This document shows, piece by piece, positions 1 through 8,696 of a stretch of 52,870 bases of DNA. The first letter of the stretch is position 1. Each line of letters begins with the position of its first letter. The notes beneath the pieces were generated by a model. The model worked only from the letters and a program-made list of their open reading frames with translations. It did not search any database and was not told the DNA's origin. A program made the position numbers and the translations under genes. The stretch comes from Nitrospirota bacterium (GTDB lineage: Bacteria > Nitrospirota > Thermodesulfovibrionia > Thermodesulfovibrionales > JdFR-85): the NCBI GenBank assembly GCA_015484595.1, contig WFMM01000163.1:1-52870 (forward strand), in the 5' to 3' direction.

Positions 1-5
1 TCCCT

Positions 6-656
6 TTAGTCCTGAATGGGTGGATTTATTATTAATTGTAGTTCATCCCTTGGTGCATCAACCACCACCTTTCTTCCTTCCACCCTTAGCCTTCCCTCAG
101 AAAAGAGTTTTATGGCATAGGGGAATATTCGGTGCTCCTGCTTAAGAATCCTCTCTGAAAGGCTCTCCTCTGTGTCGTCATGATAGGCAGGCACCACTGC
201 CTGAATGATAATTGGTCCTGTATCAACACCCTCATCAACAAAGTGGACCGTGCAGCCCGATACCTTCACTCCGTAGTCAACGGCCTGCTTCTGTCCGTGA
301 AGTCCAGGAAATGAGGGTAGTATGGCTGGATGGATGTTCATTATCCTCATTGGATAGGCATCTATAAGGGGCTTTCCAACCACTCTCATAAAACCGGCAA
401 GTACCACGAGCTCCACATCCCGTCTTTTAAACTCCTCTGCAACCCTGCTGTAATACTCATCCTTTGATGCGTAATCAGAGGGCTTCATCAGGAGGTGCTC
501 TATCCCGTTTTCCTGTGCCCTCTTTATTGCAAAGGCATCAGGGTTGTCTGTGATAAGCAGTTTTACCTCTGCCTTAAGGTAACCTGTTTTTATGGAGTCT
601 ATTATCGACTGAAAATTAGAGCCCCTTCCAGAAGCCATAACACCAAGTTTAAGCAT
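6..656 (-). CDS. purN: Phosphoribosylglycinamide formyltransferase
   Basis: Transfers a formyl group from 10-formyl-tetrahydrofolate to GAR in cytosolic de novo purine synthesis. The 216-residue protein matches the family length (about 210). It has the N-terminal nucleotide-binding segment ASGRGSNFQ and the catalytic trio of the family: Asn107 and His109 in MNIHPAILPSFPG, and Asp145 in VDTGPI. The frame can be extended four codons to a TTG, but the ATG at 656 has GGGGGT just upstream and fits the family start, so I use it. No other purine gene is adjacent here; guaB and guaA lie 45 kb away. Confidence 0.95.
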   Translation of the reverse strand: MLKLGVMASGRGSNFQSIIDSIKTGYLKAEVKLLITDNPDAFAIKRAQENGIEHLLMKPSDYASKDEYYSRVAEEFKRRDVELVVLAGFMRVVGKPLIDAYPMRIMNIHPAILPSFPGLHGQKQAVDYGVKVSGCTVHFVDEGVDTGPIIIQAVVPAYHDDTEESLSERILKQEHRIFPYAIKLFSEGRLRVEGRKVVVDAPRDELQLIINPPIQD

Positions 657-783
657 CTTTACCCCCAATATTAAGAGAAATTCTTAATTCTAATAATTTA
701 CTATGCTGGTTAACCTCACTTCTTAATTGCCGTCTTACTTCATCTACTGAAAAATGTGGTAGTATTTTCGGTCAGGTTAGAAC

Positions 784-1002
784 CTAAGTCTTTATATATT
801 CTTTCTCTATTTTCTCTTTTGCACCAGAGGGGACCTCTATTGTTACAAAATATTCTTCAGGATATAAATAGTCTTCACCACTTTCGTCTATAATCCTGAT
901 GTGTCCTTTTATTTCACCTTCTTTAATCACAGGATATATCTTCCACTTCTCTAACGAAGCCTGATAATATTTATTTTCTATACATAAAACAAATTTATTC
1001 AT
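784..1002 (-). CDS. Small conserved-type protein, function unknown
   Basis: A 72-residue acidic protein with no signal peptide or membrane segment. Its core reads like a small beta-rich domain (HIRIIDESGEDYLYPEEYF). It starts 5 nt after the stop of the 79-residue gene at 1008-1247, with AAGGG in front of its ATG, so the two are almost certainly co-translated. From memory, similar short proteins carrying the 'DESGEDYLYP' signature occur next to partners with 'WYEAHGIG' in many bacteria, but I know no assigned function. The pairing and size resemble a toxin-antitoxin module; this is only a resemblance. Confidence 0.7.
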   Translation of the reverse strand: MNKFVLCIENKYYQASLEKWKIYPVIKEGEIKGHIRIIDESGEDYLYPEEYFVTIEVPSGAKEKIEKEYIKT

Positions 1003-1007
1003 TGCCC

Positions 1008-1247
1008 TTATAACTCATCTAAAATTCTCTTGATTTTGAATTCCTTTTTTCCAATTCCATGTGCCTCGTACCAATGTATTTCCGCTATGTATATCTGACC
1101 ATCCCTTAATTTTATTTTAGCAGTTCCTTTAAGTTTTCTCCATCTACCTTTGCCATAGGTTCTTTCAAGCCTTTTGAGTTGTCTTATGGATTTTCCAATT
1201 GCAATTGTTTCTATATTTTCAATTTTTCCAAGGATGTCAAAATACAA
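1008..1247 (-). CDS. Small basic protein, function unknown, paired with the next gene
   Basis: A 79-residue lysine- and arginine-rich protein. A basic helix (SIRQLKRLERTYGKGRWRKL) is followed by a beta segment ending in IHWYEAHGIGKKEFKIKR. The WYEAHGIG motif is one I recognise from small conserved hypothetical proteins. It is the first gene of a two-gene unit with 784-1002. The basic charge would suit nucleic-acid binding, and the partner is acidic. No catalytic motif is recognisable, so no function is assigned. Confidence 0.7.
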   Translation of the reverse strand: MYFDILGKIENIETIAIGKSIRQLKRLERTYGKGRWRKLKGTAKIKLRDGQIYIAEIHWYEAHGIGKKEFKIKRILDEL

Positions 1248-1281
1248 CTATAGCGATTCTCCTTCATTGCTCAGGGAGTTT

Positions 1282-1533
1282 TTATTCTTTTGTTACTTTA
1301 TTATAGATAATCGCTATTATTGATGCACTTACGAAACCGTCGGCAAAGCCGTAAACAAGCCCTATGAAACTGCCAACAGGAGAGATACTGTAGCCAGGGT
1401 AAATGGACTCTGCGAGTGTCCTTAAAAAGAGCTCTCCATATCCTGTGTAATAGCTAATCCAGGTTGTTATAAATAGTGAAACTCCCCAGACAGTGCCAAG
1501 GGCTATTCCAAGGGCAACAGGTCTTAGTTTCAT
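1282..1533 (-). CDS. Small two-helix membrane protein (holin-like annotation family)
   Basis: An 83-residue protein with two hydrophobic helices, roughly residues 5-27 and 53-78, joined by a polar loop containing YPGYSISPVGS. The N-terminus (MKLRPVALGIALG) and the second half (GSFIGLVYGFADGF) match a family of small membrane proteins that databases often label 'bacteriophage holin'. There are no phage genes nearby, so a lytic role is unlikely and the true function is unknown. It ends a few bases upstream of rsmI on the same strand and may share its transcript. Confidence 0.65.
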   Translation of the reverse strand: MKLRPVALGIALGTVWGVSLFITTWISYYTGYGELFLRTLAESIYPGYSISPVGSFIGLVYGFADGFVSASIIAIIYNKVTKE

Positions 1534-1538
1534 GTCAC

Positions 1539-2366
1539 CTACCCTTCCTTTGAAAGACTGAGGTCGTAAAGTTGTTTTTTGCTTATATTGTACTGCTCAG
1601 ACACCCTCTTTACAGCATCCTTTCTCCTCATACCCTTTTTCATAAGCTCAAACACCTCTGACAGTGCCTCCTCAGGCCCAAGGGGCATCTGCACAGCACC
1701 ACTTAAGACTACTACATACTCACCTGCCACTACCTTGCTCTCAAGGCTTTCAAGCACCTCACTGACTCTGCCCCTTAAGACCTCTTCATTTAACTTGGTA
1801 AGCTCATGACAGAGGGCAATCTCACGGTCTCCCAGTATCTCAAGGATATCCTCAAGGGTATCCACAATCCTGTGGGGTGATTCGTAAAACACCATGGTCC
1901 TTGTTTCAAATTCGAGTTCCTTCAGTTTCTTTCTTCTTGCATTTTTATTGGCTGAGAGAAAACCAAGAAAAACAAACTCCCTGGTAGAAAGGCCAGAAAC
2001 AGAAAGGGCCGTTACAAGGGCCGACGGCCCTGGCACTGGCACCAGTGGTATCCCTTCCTCTAAGGCCTTTTTTATTACCACCTCACCAGGGTCTGAAATA
2101 CCCGGTGTCCCTGCATCTGTAACCAGTGCAACCGATTTGCCCGATTGAAGATGTCTTAACACCTCCTGAGCCTTCGTCTTCTCCTTTGCTCCCCAGTAAC
2201 TTATAAGTGGTTTTGAGATGCCAAAGTGAGTAAGTAACTTTCTGGTATGTCTTGTGTCTTCAGCAGCTATTAAGTCAACCTCCTTCAACACCCTTAACGC
2301 CCTTAAAGTAATGTCTTCAAGGTTTCCAATTGGGGTTGAGACAATGTATAAGAGCCCCTTTTTCAT
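1539..2366 (-). CDS. rsmI: 16S rRNA (cytidine(1402)-2'-O)-methyltransferase
   Basis: Methylates the ribose 2'-OH of C1402 in the ribosomal decoding centre, using SAM. The 275-residue protein has the tetrapyrrole-methylase fold motifs of RsmI: IVSTPIGNLEDIT at the N-terminus, AAEDTRHTRKLL, VTDAGTPGISDPG around residue 85, and PVPGPSALVTALSVSG. The C-terminal HTH-like tail (RRKDAVKRVSEQYNISKKQLY) is also typical. No strong ribosome binding site is visible at the ATG. It is followed by the small membrane protein gene and preceded by an independent rubrerythrin-like gene. Confidence 0.95.
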   Translation of the reverse strand: MKKGLLYIVSTPIGNLEDITLRALRVLKEVDLIAAEDTRHTRKLLTHFGISKPLISYWGAKEKTKAQEVLRHLQSGKSVALVTDAGTPGISDPGEVVIKKALEEGIPLVPVPGPSALVTALSVSGLSTREFVFLGFLSANKNARRKKLKELEFETRTMVFYESPHRIVDTLEDILEILGDREIALCHELTKLNEEVLRGRVSEVLESLESKVVAGEYVVVLSGAVQMPLGPEEALSEVFELMKKGMRRKDAVKRVSEQYNISKKQLYDLSLSKEG

Positions 2367-2437
2367 GATGATTAAATATTAATTCTGCCCATTACAATGT
2401 GCAGATCTTTAGTGTTTAATACAACAAACCAAAATTT

Positions 2438-2914
2438 TTAGTTACTCCCCGTCTTTCTTAAGAAACTGTTTATCCACATTATGTGACTTTGCTCTTCGTT
2501 TATAATCTCATCGAGTATCTCTTTTTCTTTTACCGCTTTTCTCAGACCAATGTAATAAAGCAGGGTCTCCTTCTCAAACTGAAGGGCAAACTCTGCTGCC
2601 TCCTGAACGGATTTTATGTTTTTTATGCGATCCATGGCCTTTCCAGAGGCAAGAAAAAACTCACTCTCAACAAAGGCCCTCATATACTCTGATACATCAT
2701 CCCAGCCCTCGGGCTCCTCATCACCGATTATATCAAATAGCTCTTTAAACCTCTGCTCATGAACGAGTTCTTTGTCTGCAAGGGTCTTAAAAAGTTTTGC
2801 AAGCTGCTCATCATCCTTGAACTTCTCAGCCATCTCAGAGTAATAGTCGTAACCAAGCCTTTCTGTTCTTACAGCCTGCTCTACAACCTCTCTTACGGAA
2901 AACCTCTCTGCCAT
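2438..2914 (-). CDS. Rubrerythrin-like ferritin-fold diiron protein
   Basis: A 158-residue four-helix ferritin-like protein. Two pairs of diiron ligands are visible: a Glu in RTERLGYDYY with the ExxH of DKELVHEQRF, then a Glu in FEKETLLYY with the ExxH of NEEQSHIMW. It lacks the C-terminal rubredoxin domain of classical rubrerythrin, so it is a rubredoxin-less 'ferritin family protein'. The family is linked to peroxide reduction or iron handling in anaerobes; the substrate here is not known. The start is supported by AGGAGG 7 nt upstream of the ATG. It stands alone between spacers. Confidence 0.85.
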   Translation of the reverse strand: MAERFSVREVVEQAVRTERLGYDYYSEMAEKFKDDEQLAKLFKTLADKELVHEQRFKELFDIIGDEEPEGWDDVSEYMRAFVESEFFLASGKAMDRIKNIKSVQEAAEFALQFEKETLLYYIGLRKAVKEKEILDEIINEEQSHIMWINSFLRKTGSN

Positions 2915-2983
2915 AAAGACCTCCTGAATATGTTAGTGTATTAGTATATTGGTCAACTGAATTAATTTGGTATATATAATACT

Positions 2984-3247
2984 CTATTTGTTCAGTTCTT
3001 TTACATAGGCCCTGAGTTTTCTGTCCGCTGAAATTATCTTGTCAGCCTTCTCACCCCTTATGCTCCAGCTGTAGGCACCCTTTGAGTTTCTCCTGAGCTC
3101 AATACGAACAGGTTTTTCAGGGATTACCTGTAATATCCTGTTATCCCTGCCTTCCTTAAAGGTTCCGTCTTCAGCACCGCCTTTATATCCACAGCTCATC
3201 ACAAAAAACAAAAGGACAATCACCAATAAACATATCCTCTTATTCAT
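2984..3247 (-). CDS. Small predicted lipoprotein, function unknown
   Basis: The 87-residue form starts at the ATG of MNKRICLL, preceded by GGAG at good spacing. The longer frame to 3298 adds a non-signal-like N-terminus and is less likely. A hydrophobic segment ends in a lipobox (FVMSC), so the mature protein is probably a lipid-anchored peptide of about 70 residues. The mature part is polar and charged and has no motif I recognise. It is flanked by low-complexity spacers. Confidence 0.6.
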   Translation of the reverse strand: MNKRICLLVIVLLFFVMSCGYKGGAEDGTFKEGRDNRILQVIPEKPVRIELRRNSKGAYSWSIRGEKADKIISADRKLRAYVKELNK

Positions 3248-3671
3248 CACCTGCTCCCGTCTTTTTCCAATATATTCTAAGTCCTGAATAAACACCAAAA
3301 CTTAGAGGGTGTAGGTGTTTAGTTTTTAGTGCATAGTTTTTAGTGTTTAGTGAAGAAACTAACTCAACACTCAACACTATCTACCCCTCCAACACCAATC
3401 AATGCTACCAACGTAATAACCAATAACTAATACACCAATACACCAATATACCAATTTCTAATTTCAAATTTCTAATTTCTAATTTCTAAATCCTAAACCT
3501 TACAGGGTGTAGGGTGTAGCGTGCAGGGGGTATAAAGACAGGGTGCAGGGAGTAGGGGGTAGGGATAAAAAACACACCCCGTCCAAACCCCGGTCACGGC
3601 TACCAACGCTATTAACCCTATAAACGCAATTAACGCAATAAACTCAAAGAACGCAAAGAACGCAATCAACG
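3248..3671. repeat. Gene-free spacer made of simple-sequence repeats
   Basis: This 424-bp gap holds no credible gene. It is a patchwork of short near-tandem units: 'gtgtttagtttttagtg' types around 3310-3350, 'acaccaatacaccaat' around 3425-3455, 'tttctaatttc' around 3454-3490, 'gggtgtagggtgtag' around 3503-3560, and 'aacgcaatt' units at 3603-3671 that abut the nadE stop codon. Related units recur in other spacers of the window (10559-10604, 14591-14635, 47560-47600, 50100-50224). No CRISPR pattern, transposase or RNA gene is visible. Confidence 0.75.
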
Positions 3672-5405
3672 CTAATAACTCCTGTACCTGTTAGTGATAG
3701 GAAATCGTCTGTCTCTTCCAAAGGCTCGGGGAGTAATCTTTATCCCCGGTGGTGCCTGTCGTCTTTTGTATTCACTACGGTCAATCATCCTGATAACCCT
3801 TTTTGAGCATTCAATCTCGCATCCAAGGTTTATAATCTCATCAAAGCTTCTGTCCTCCTCCACATAGGCCTTAAGAATGGGATCAAGAACCTCGTAGGGA
3901 GGCAGTGTATCGGTGTCTTTCTGGTCTGGTTTAAGCTCAGCCGAGGGCTCCTTCCAGAGCACCCTTTCAGGTATAAGAGAAAAGCCTGCCTTTTTGTTCC
4001 TCCACTCAGCAAGTCTGTAAACCATGGTTTTTGGGACATCCTTTATCACAGCAAATCCACCAGCCATGTCACCATACAGGGTGGCATAACCTACTGACAT
4101 CTCCGATTTATTCCCGGTGGTCAGCACGAGCCAGCCGAATTTATTAGAGATTGCCATGAGCAGATTGCCTCTTATACGAGCCTGGATGTTTTCCTCAGCA
4201 ACGCCTGGCTCTGTGTCTTTGAATATCTCTTTCAGTGCTTCAAGGTACTGGTGAAAGACCTCTGTAATTGGTATCTCAAACACCTTTATACCCAGATTTT
4301 TGACAAGCTGATAGGCATCCTCCCTACTTTCATCAGATGTAAACTCAGAGGGCATAAAAACACCCTGAACCATCTCCTGTCCAAGGGCATCAACCGCTAT
4401 GGTTGCAACCAGTGAAGAGTCGATACCACCGCTTAAGCCAATCAACACATGGTTAAATCCATTCTTTCTAACATAATCCCGGGTTCCAAGCACCAGGGCA
4501 TTGTATATCTCTTCCTCCTCTGATAGCGGCCTTTCAGGTTTGGAAGGCTTGATAAGTTCCTTTTTCCCTGATTTTCCTCTTTCATGCACTATTATCCTCT
4601 GGCAGTCTTCCTCGCCTATGTAAAAGACCTCCTGTCTTCTTCTTGGGTCATGAAGCCTGCTCATAAAAACAGCATCAAGGTCAAGGTCAAGGATGATTAG
4701 CTCCTCCTCAAACTGTTTTCCCCTGTAAATTACATTTCCTTTCTGATCGAGCACAAGGCTGTGCCCGTCAAAAACCAGCTCATCCTGCCCTCCAACTGCG
4801 TTCAGGTAGGCAACTATCACAAGGTTATCCGATGCCCTTGTGGCAAGCATTCTTTCTCTGAAGGCTGGTTTTCCCAGATGATAGGGCGAGGCGTTTATGT
4901 TAATTATCAGCTCAGCACCGCAAAGCGCCTGTGTCCTCGCTGGACCGTCAGGATACCATATATCCTCACAGATGTTTACACCAAACACCGTGTCTGAGGC
5001 TTTGTATATCTTCGGGGCATTGCCCTTCTGAAAGTACCTCATCTCATCAAAAACACTGTAGTTTGGCAAAAACATCTTATGGTACACATCAACCACCCTT
5101 GAGTTATTCATCACAAAGGCTGCATTGTATATGTCGCTGTCTTTGTCCACTGCCCCTACCACAACCACTATGTCCTTGACCGTGTTTTTTATCTCCCTTA
5201 TAGCATGCAGGTTGTCTTCTATGAACTGGGGTTTTAAAAGTAGGTCTTCAGGTGGATAACCTGTAACAGCAAGCTCTGGAAAGGCAACTATCTCTGCCCC
5301 TCTATCTGTGGCCTCATTGATTAGCTGGATTATCCTTTTAGTGTTACCCTCAATATCACCAACGGTTGTGTTAATCTGTGCAAGGGCAAGCCTCAGCGTC
5401 TTCAT
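3672..5405 (-). CDS. nadE: Glutamine-dependent NAD+ synthase
   Basis: Makes NAD+ from deamido-NAD+, ATP and glutamine. The 577-residue protein is a fusion. Residues 1-265 are a nitrilase-type glutaminase with the Glu44-Lys110-Cys146 triad ([26 protein letters not shown]). Residues 290-577 are the synthetase with the P-loop LSGGIDSS (SGGIDS at 325-330). The start is an ATG with AGGAGAAAGG just upstream. It stands alone; the repeat tract at 3603-3671 begins at its stop codon. Confidence 0.96.
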   Translation of the reverse strand: MKTLRLALAQINTTVGDIEGNTKRIIQLINEATDRGAEIVAFPELAVTGYPPEDLLLKPQFIEDNLHAIREIKNTVKDIVVVVGAVDKDSDIYNAAFVMNNSRVVDVYHKMFLPNYSVFDEMRYFQKGNAPKIYKASDTVFGVNICEDIWYPDGPARTQALCGAELIININASPYHLGKPAFRERMLATRASDNLVIVAYLNAVGGQDELVFDGHSLVLDQKGNVIYRGKQFEEELIILDLDLDAVFMSRLHDPRRRQEVFYIGEEDCQRIIVHERGKSGKKELIKPSKPERPLSEEEEIYNALVLGTRDYVRKNGFNHVLIGLSGGIDSSLVATIAVDALGQEMVQGVFMPSEFTSDESREDAYQLVKNLGIKVFEIPITEVFHQYLEALKEIFKDTEPGVAEENIQARIRGNLLMAISNKFGWLVLTTGNKSEMSVGYATLYGDMAGGFAVIKDVPKTMVYRLAEWRNKKAGFSLIPERVLWKEPSAELKPDQKDTDTLPPYEVLDPILKAYVEEDRSFDEIINLGCEIECSKRVIRMIDRSEYKRRQAPPGIKITPRAFGRDRRFPITNRYRSY

Positions 5406-5486
5406 CCTTTCTCCTGATTGATATGATTCTGTTTTATATCATAACACTATCTGTATCGGCTCTTAGCTGTAAGCAAAAAAGAGTAG

Positions 5487-5792
5487 TTATGAAATGATTT
5501 TTAAATATCTATCTAAATCCATAGCACCATGAAAAATTCCTAAAACATCTATTACATCACCTTCTCTTACAAGATAGGCTATCCGATAATGTCCATAAAG
5601 CAATATCCTAATCTCTCCCTCCTTCTCTTCTTTGTATTTATAACCAATTTTTGGAAAATCCTTTAAGAGTTGAACCTTATTAAAAATTCCATCAACAACC
5701 TTTTTAGCAGCATCTCTATTATCTTTAGCAATATACTCATAAATTTCTCTCAGTCACTTCTCTGCCTCAAGAGTCCATCTTATTTTTGCCAT
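5487..5792 (-). pseudogene. RelE/ParE-family toxin gene interrupted by an in-frame TGA
   Basis: This frame starts at the ATG in 5790-5792, inside the end of the antitoxin gene, and would encode about 101 residues. Codon 13 (5754-5756) is TGA. Upstream of it is MAKIRWTLEAEK; downstream the frame stays open to 5487 and reads as a ParE-type toxin (LREIYEYIAKDN, IRILLYGHYRIAYLV, IDVLGIFHGAMD). A single base change in codon 13 would restore it, and no good internal start rescues the product. It is either a recently inactivated toxin or a sequencing or consensus error. Confidence 0.75.
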
Positions 5793-5965
5793 GAATTAAT
5801 TCTCTTCTTCATCTCCTCATTGCTGATTAACATTCCCTTGCGTGAATCTTCTATTCCTTTTTCAACCATTCTTTCAAAAACCAGTTCTCGTAAAATTTCT
5901 TCATAAGAAGCATCATCAGGCTGATCCTGAATAATTTTTGCCATTATCTCTTTTGCAGTAGCCAT
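5780..5965 (-). CDS. Antitoxin of a RelE/ParE-type toxin-antitoxin pair
   Basis: A 61-residue acidic helical protein. Its sequence (KIIQDQPDDASYEEILREL, VEKGIEDSRKG, SNEEMKKRI) matches the small antitoxins that precede ParE/RelE toxins. AGGAG sits upstream of the ATG. Its last 13 nt overlap the start of the toxin frame at 5487-5792, the usual translational coupling. The cognate toxin is broken, so this antitoxin may be an orphan remnant or may neutralise a related toxin elsewhere. DNA-binding autoregulation is typical of the family but is not demonstrated here. Confidence 0.75.
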   Translation of the reverse strand: MATAKEIMAKIIQDQPDDASYEEILRELVFERMVEKGIEDSRKGMLISNEEMKKRINSWQK

Positions 5966-6052
5966 GTTAGTCTCCTATTGGATTTTATTTATTTTATCAT
6001 AACAGATTATATGAAAATATAACTTTCTGCGGCAACCATCCCTCAGTTACAC

Positions 6053-6742
6053 CTACGAGGTGGAAACAAGGGCCTTAAGGAGAAAATAGACTCCAAGGGC
6101 TATGATGATAAAGGAGGAAATCCTGTATAAAGACTCTCTAAAACGCTGCCTGAGAAATCCCACCGCACGGCCAAACAGCAGAAGTGAAGGCATAGTCCCC
6201 GCGCCAAAAAGCCCCATCAGTACTGCGCCTTCAAGCATTGCCTCAGTGTGTGAGCCTGCATCCATTGATGCCCTTAGGACGACCATCAAGGTGGTATAAA
6301 CAAGCCCGCAGGGGATGAAACCCATCACAATCCCTAAGGGGAAAAGGGTTCCCTCAGTTAAAGAACTGTTTAAAAGGCCTGAAATCCTGGTGACCACGCC
6401 TGTAAGGGCATTGTTTTCAATACGGTTTATCAGCACTTTGAACACACCTAACATTGAAAGCCCCATAATTATTATCAAAAGACCTGCAGCAACCATGACG
6501 GCCTTCTGCAGAGGTTCAATCCCTGAGGCAACCTTTAAAAAGGAGCCGCTGAAACCAACAAGTGCACCAAGAAAGGTATATGTAAAGACCCTGCCTGTGT
6601 TATAGATTAAATGGGGAAGAAGTGCCGGTCTGCTCATCTTCATTGAGTATGTGGCAACAAGAGGACCACACATCCCTATACAGTGACCAAACCCACCTCC
6701 AAGCCCGGTAAGAAACACCACGGCATAGATGCTTTTTTCCAT
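6053..6742 (-). CDS. TauE/SafE-like (DsbD_2/UreH-type) membrane protein of the cbb3 operon
   Basis: A 229-residue protein with about six membrane helices. Two family signatures are present: GFGHCIGMCGPLV near the N-terminus and MGFIPCGLVYTTL in the middle. Proteins of this type sit in many cbb3 oxidase clusters and are thought to help copper or haem delivery or thiol exchange during assembly; the exact role is unproven. The start chosen is the ATG one base after the stop of the upstream YtkA-like gene, with AGGGGC in front; a longer frame to 6766 overlaps that gene. It is the last gene of the operon. Confidence 0.8.
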   Translation of the reverse strand: MEKSIYAVVFLTGLGGGFGHCIGMCGPLVATYSMKMSRPALLPHLIYNTGRVFTYTFLGALVGFSGSFLKVASGIEPLQKAVMVAAGLLIIIMGLSMLGVFKVLINRIENNALTGVVTRISGLLNSSLTEGTLFPLGIVMGFIPCGLVYTTLMVVLRASMDAGSHTEAMLEGAVLMGLFGAGTMPSLLLFGRAVGFLRQRFRESLYRISSFIIIALGVYFLLKALVSTS

Positions 6743-6743
6743 A

Positions 6744-7172
6744 TCAGCCCCTGTTGCCAAGGTCAAATGTAAAGCTCACCTTACCGATTTTATCGAGAAC
6801 CACATTGGCTCTCCAGATGGTTTTTCCACTTGGACACCTAACGATAACTCCGGTTCCCTCGTAGACTCCCTTACTAATCCTTTTAAGATTGACGAAGTTT
6901 TCCCCCATCTCCATACCAGGCATCTCAAGAAACAGTTTTATTCTATCCTGGTCATACTGGATATCCCTTAACCTCACCCTGAACAGTAACCTCCTCATTG
7001 TCCGTACCGGGCGAGGGGTAATCTCAAAGGATATACTTCCATTTCCTATGGCCCTGGTGCAGGCACCTTTGTTGATATCACAGTCAACGGAAGGCCCTTT
7101 CTTAGAGCAAGAAAAAAGAAAAACAGCCACCACAAGGGTTAACAGGAGGGCTATTTTATGTCGAGCTTCCAT
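6744..7172 (-). CDS. YtkA-like lipoprotein in the cbb3 operon
   Basis: A 142-residue protein with a lipoprotein signal (lipobox LFSC near residue 22). The mature part ends in a beta-sandwich of the YtkA type: LEMPGMEMGENFVNL followed by YEGTGVIVRCPSGKTIW. The methionine-rich MPGMEMG segment is common in periplasmic proteins linked to copper or oxidase assembly. The gene overlaps the end of fixH by 22 nt and touches the TauE/SafE gene, so the three are translationally coupled. A copper-chaperone or oxidase-maturation role is inferred from context. Confidence 0.75.
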   Translation of the reverse strand: MEARHKIALLLTLVVAVFLFSCSKKGPSVDCDINKGACTRAIGNGSISFEITPRPVRTMRRLLFRVRLRDIQYDQDRIKLFLEMPGMEMGENFVNLKRISKGVYEGTGVIVRCPSGKTIWRANVVLDKIGKVSFTFDLGNRG

Positions 7173-7588
7173 ATCTTCTCTGTTTCAATGCTTTTGTGCT
7201 TTATCATCAATCTCATATACCACTGACCCTTGTGAGGAAAATCAATGTTTGCAGTGTATGTGCCAGGCGAGTCCTCCTTTAACAAAAACGCTCTGTCCTC
7301 CTTCGTGTTTGAAATCCATTCCCTTATAAGCATGACCTTTGCTCCTGTTAAAAGACCTTCTTTAGTTTTTAAACGAACCACTATTGGTTTACCCTTTCCA
7401 TCAGGCTCCTTGAGTATCTGCACTTTTAAACCAAGGGTATCCTCCTTTTTTTTCAGGTCAAAAAATCTCTTTGACTTTTCGTAGTAATGCTCCTCTATCA
7501 ATCCATCGTGCGTCTTGAAGGCCATGTAAAATGTAAAGGCCATAAGAAGCAGAAAGACACCGTAAATTATGTAGATAAACCTCTTCAT
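7151..7588 (-). CDS. fixH: FixH family protein
   Basis: A 145-residue protein with one N-terminal membrane helix (residues 4-24) and a periplasmic domain typical of FixH: HDGLIEEHYYEKSKRF, then a beta-sandwich with IDFPHKGQWYMRLMI. FixH/CcoH is required for assembly or stability of cbb3 oxidase in proteobacteria. The ATG overlaps the stop of ccoG (ATGA), and the 3' end overlaps the YtkA-like gene. This is the order ccoG-fixH expected for a maturation block; no copper ATPase (ccoI) is in the window. Confidence 0.88.
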   Translation of the reverse strand: MKRFIYIIYGVFLLLMAFTFYMAFKTHDGLIEEHYYEKSKRFFDLKKKEDTLGLKVQILKEPDGKGKPIVVRLKTKEGLLTGAKVMLIREWISNTKEDRAFLLKEDSPGTYTANIDFPHKGQWYMRLMIKHKSIETEKIWKLDIK

Positions 7589-8694
7589 AGAAAGCCCACC
7601 TTTCTCTTCAGTCTTATTCCATCACCCTCAAGGATAAATGTTACAGTATCCGAACTCCCAACCCGTCTGACCATCACCCTGCCTCTTTTTGAACCAAAGG
7701 GTGGAAGTATCACCTCAGAGTTACCCACCAGTTTGAATGGCCCCTTAAGAGACAGCCTGAAGGTAAACTCTCTATGGGTGTTATTGTAAAGGGAATAGGT
7801 ATAGCTGTTAAGGTTCTTTACAGGAGGATTGGGATTTCTTGCAATTACAAACTCTACCTTTGGTCGTGTAATAAAAAGCACTATCAGAACTGCTGAAACC
7901 ACAAGGGTCAGCATTGCAAAAATAAGGTTTTTAAGCCTCCAGGGCCTTCCTCTGTAAGAAATAAAGGGTCTTATGCCTCTTTTTTCTGTCATGCTCACAC
8001 AGGCATCAATACACTCGGCACAGGCAACGCATTCCCTTCTAAGACCCTTCTTGATATCTATCCCCACAGGGCATACCCGTGCACACTTGTCACAACCCAT
8101 ACAGCTTTCACCCTGCCTGTCCTCAAAGGCAATCACCAGGGTATCACTGTCAAAAAGTCCGCTCTGAAGCATCGAGTAAGGGCATATGGTCTTACAAAAG
8201 GTGCGGCCAAGAAATGCAAGCTCTCCGTATATCACTGCCCAGAGCGCAAAGAAGAACACAGTGATAGTCTTTGAAACAAAAAGAGAGCCTATCATCTCTG
8301 CAGGTGGAACGAAATACCAAATAAGGGTCATTGATACAAGTGCAGAAAGGGGTAGAAGAACTAATTTCTGAAATAGTTCCCTTCTGTAAGGATTAAGCCG
8401 GAAAAAACCTGCTATGTCTGATGAAAAGTCAAGAAGTACTGTCTGAGGACACAACCATCCACACCAGACCCTGCCAAAGATGGTGGTTATGTACACTATG
8501 AGCAGAAGCAGCAGTATTATAAGTACGAGGACGAGATAGAACTCCTTTATCCATACCACCGTGCCGAAGAAATGGAGCTTGAGCTCGCCAATGTCAAACC
8601 TCAGTGCACTCTGGCCATTTATCCTTACAAAGGGAAGCCCAACCACAAACAGGGCCTGAAGCAGTTCAACAACCCTTCTATATCTTTTCCACAA
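7585..8694 (-). CDS. ccoG: Cytochrome c oxidase accessory protein CcoG/FixG
   Basis: A membrane polyferredoxin that reduces copper during cbb3 assembly in studied bacteria. The 369-residue protein has membrane helices with WCGWLCPQ (residues 77-83) and FCKTICPYSM (166-174), two 4Fe-4S motifs (Cys198-208 and Cys222-232), and a C-terminal FixG beta-sandwich domain after the last helix. It is shorter than the usual 450-480 residues, mainly at the N-terminus. The only good start is a TTG just downstream of the PAS-protein stop, with GAGGTG upstream. It is coupled to fixH by an ATGA overlap. Confidence 0.93.
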   Translation of the reverse strand: MWKRYRRVVELLQALFVVGLPFVRINGQSALRFDIGELKLHFFGTVVWIKEFYLVLVLIILLLLLIVYITTIFGRVWCGWLCPQTVLLDFSSDIAGFFRLNPYRRELFQKLVLLPLSALVSMTLIWYFVPPAEMIGSLFVSKTITVFFFALWAVIYGELAFLGRTFCKTICPYSMLQSGLFDSDTLVIAFEDRQGESCMGCDKCARVCPVGIDIKKGLRRECVACAECIDACVSMTEKRGIRPFISYRGRPWRLKNLIFAMLTLVVSAVLIVLFITRPKVEFVIARNPNPPVKNLNSYTYSLYNNTHREFTFRLSLKGPFKLVGNSEVILPPFGSKRGRVMVRRVGSSDTVTFILEGDGIRLKRKVGFL

Positions 8695-8696
8695 TC

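Noticed and set aside
3603-3671. Possible CRISPR-like array because of repeated AACGC units
   Set aside because: Units are only about 8-10 bases, imperfect and without spacers of constant length; no cas genes are present. It is a simple-sequence tract.
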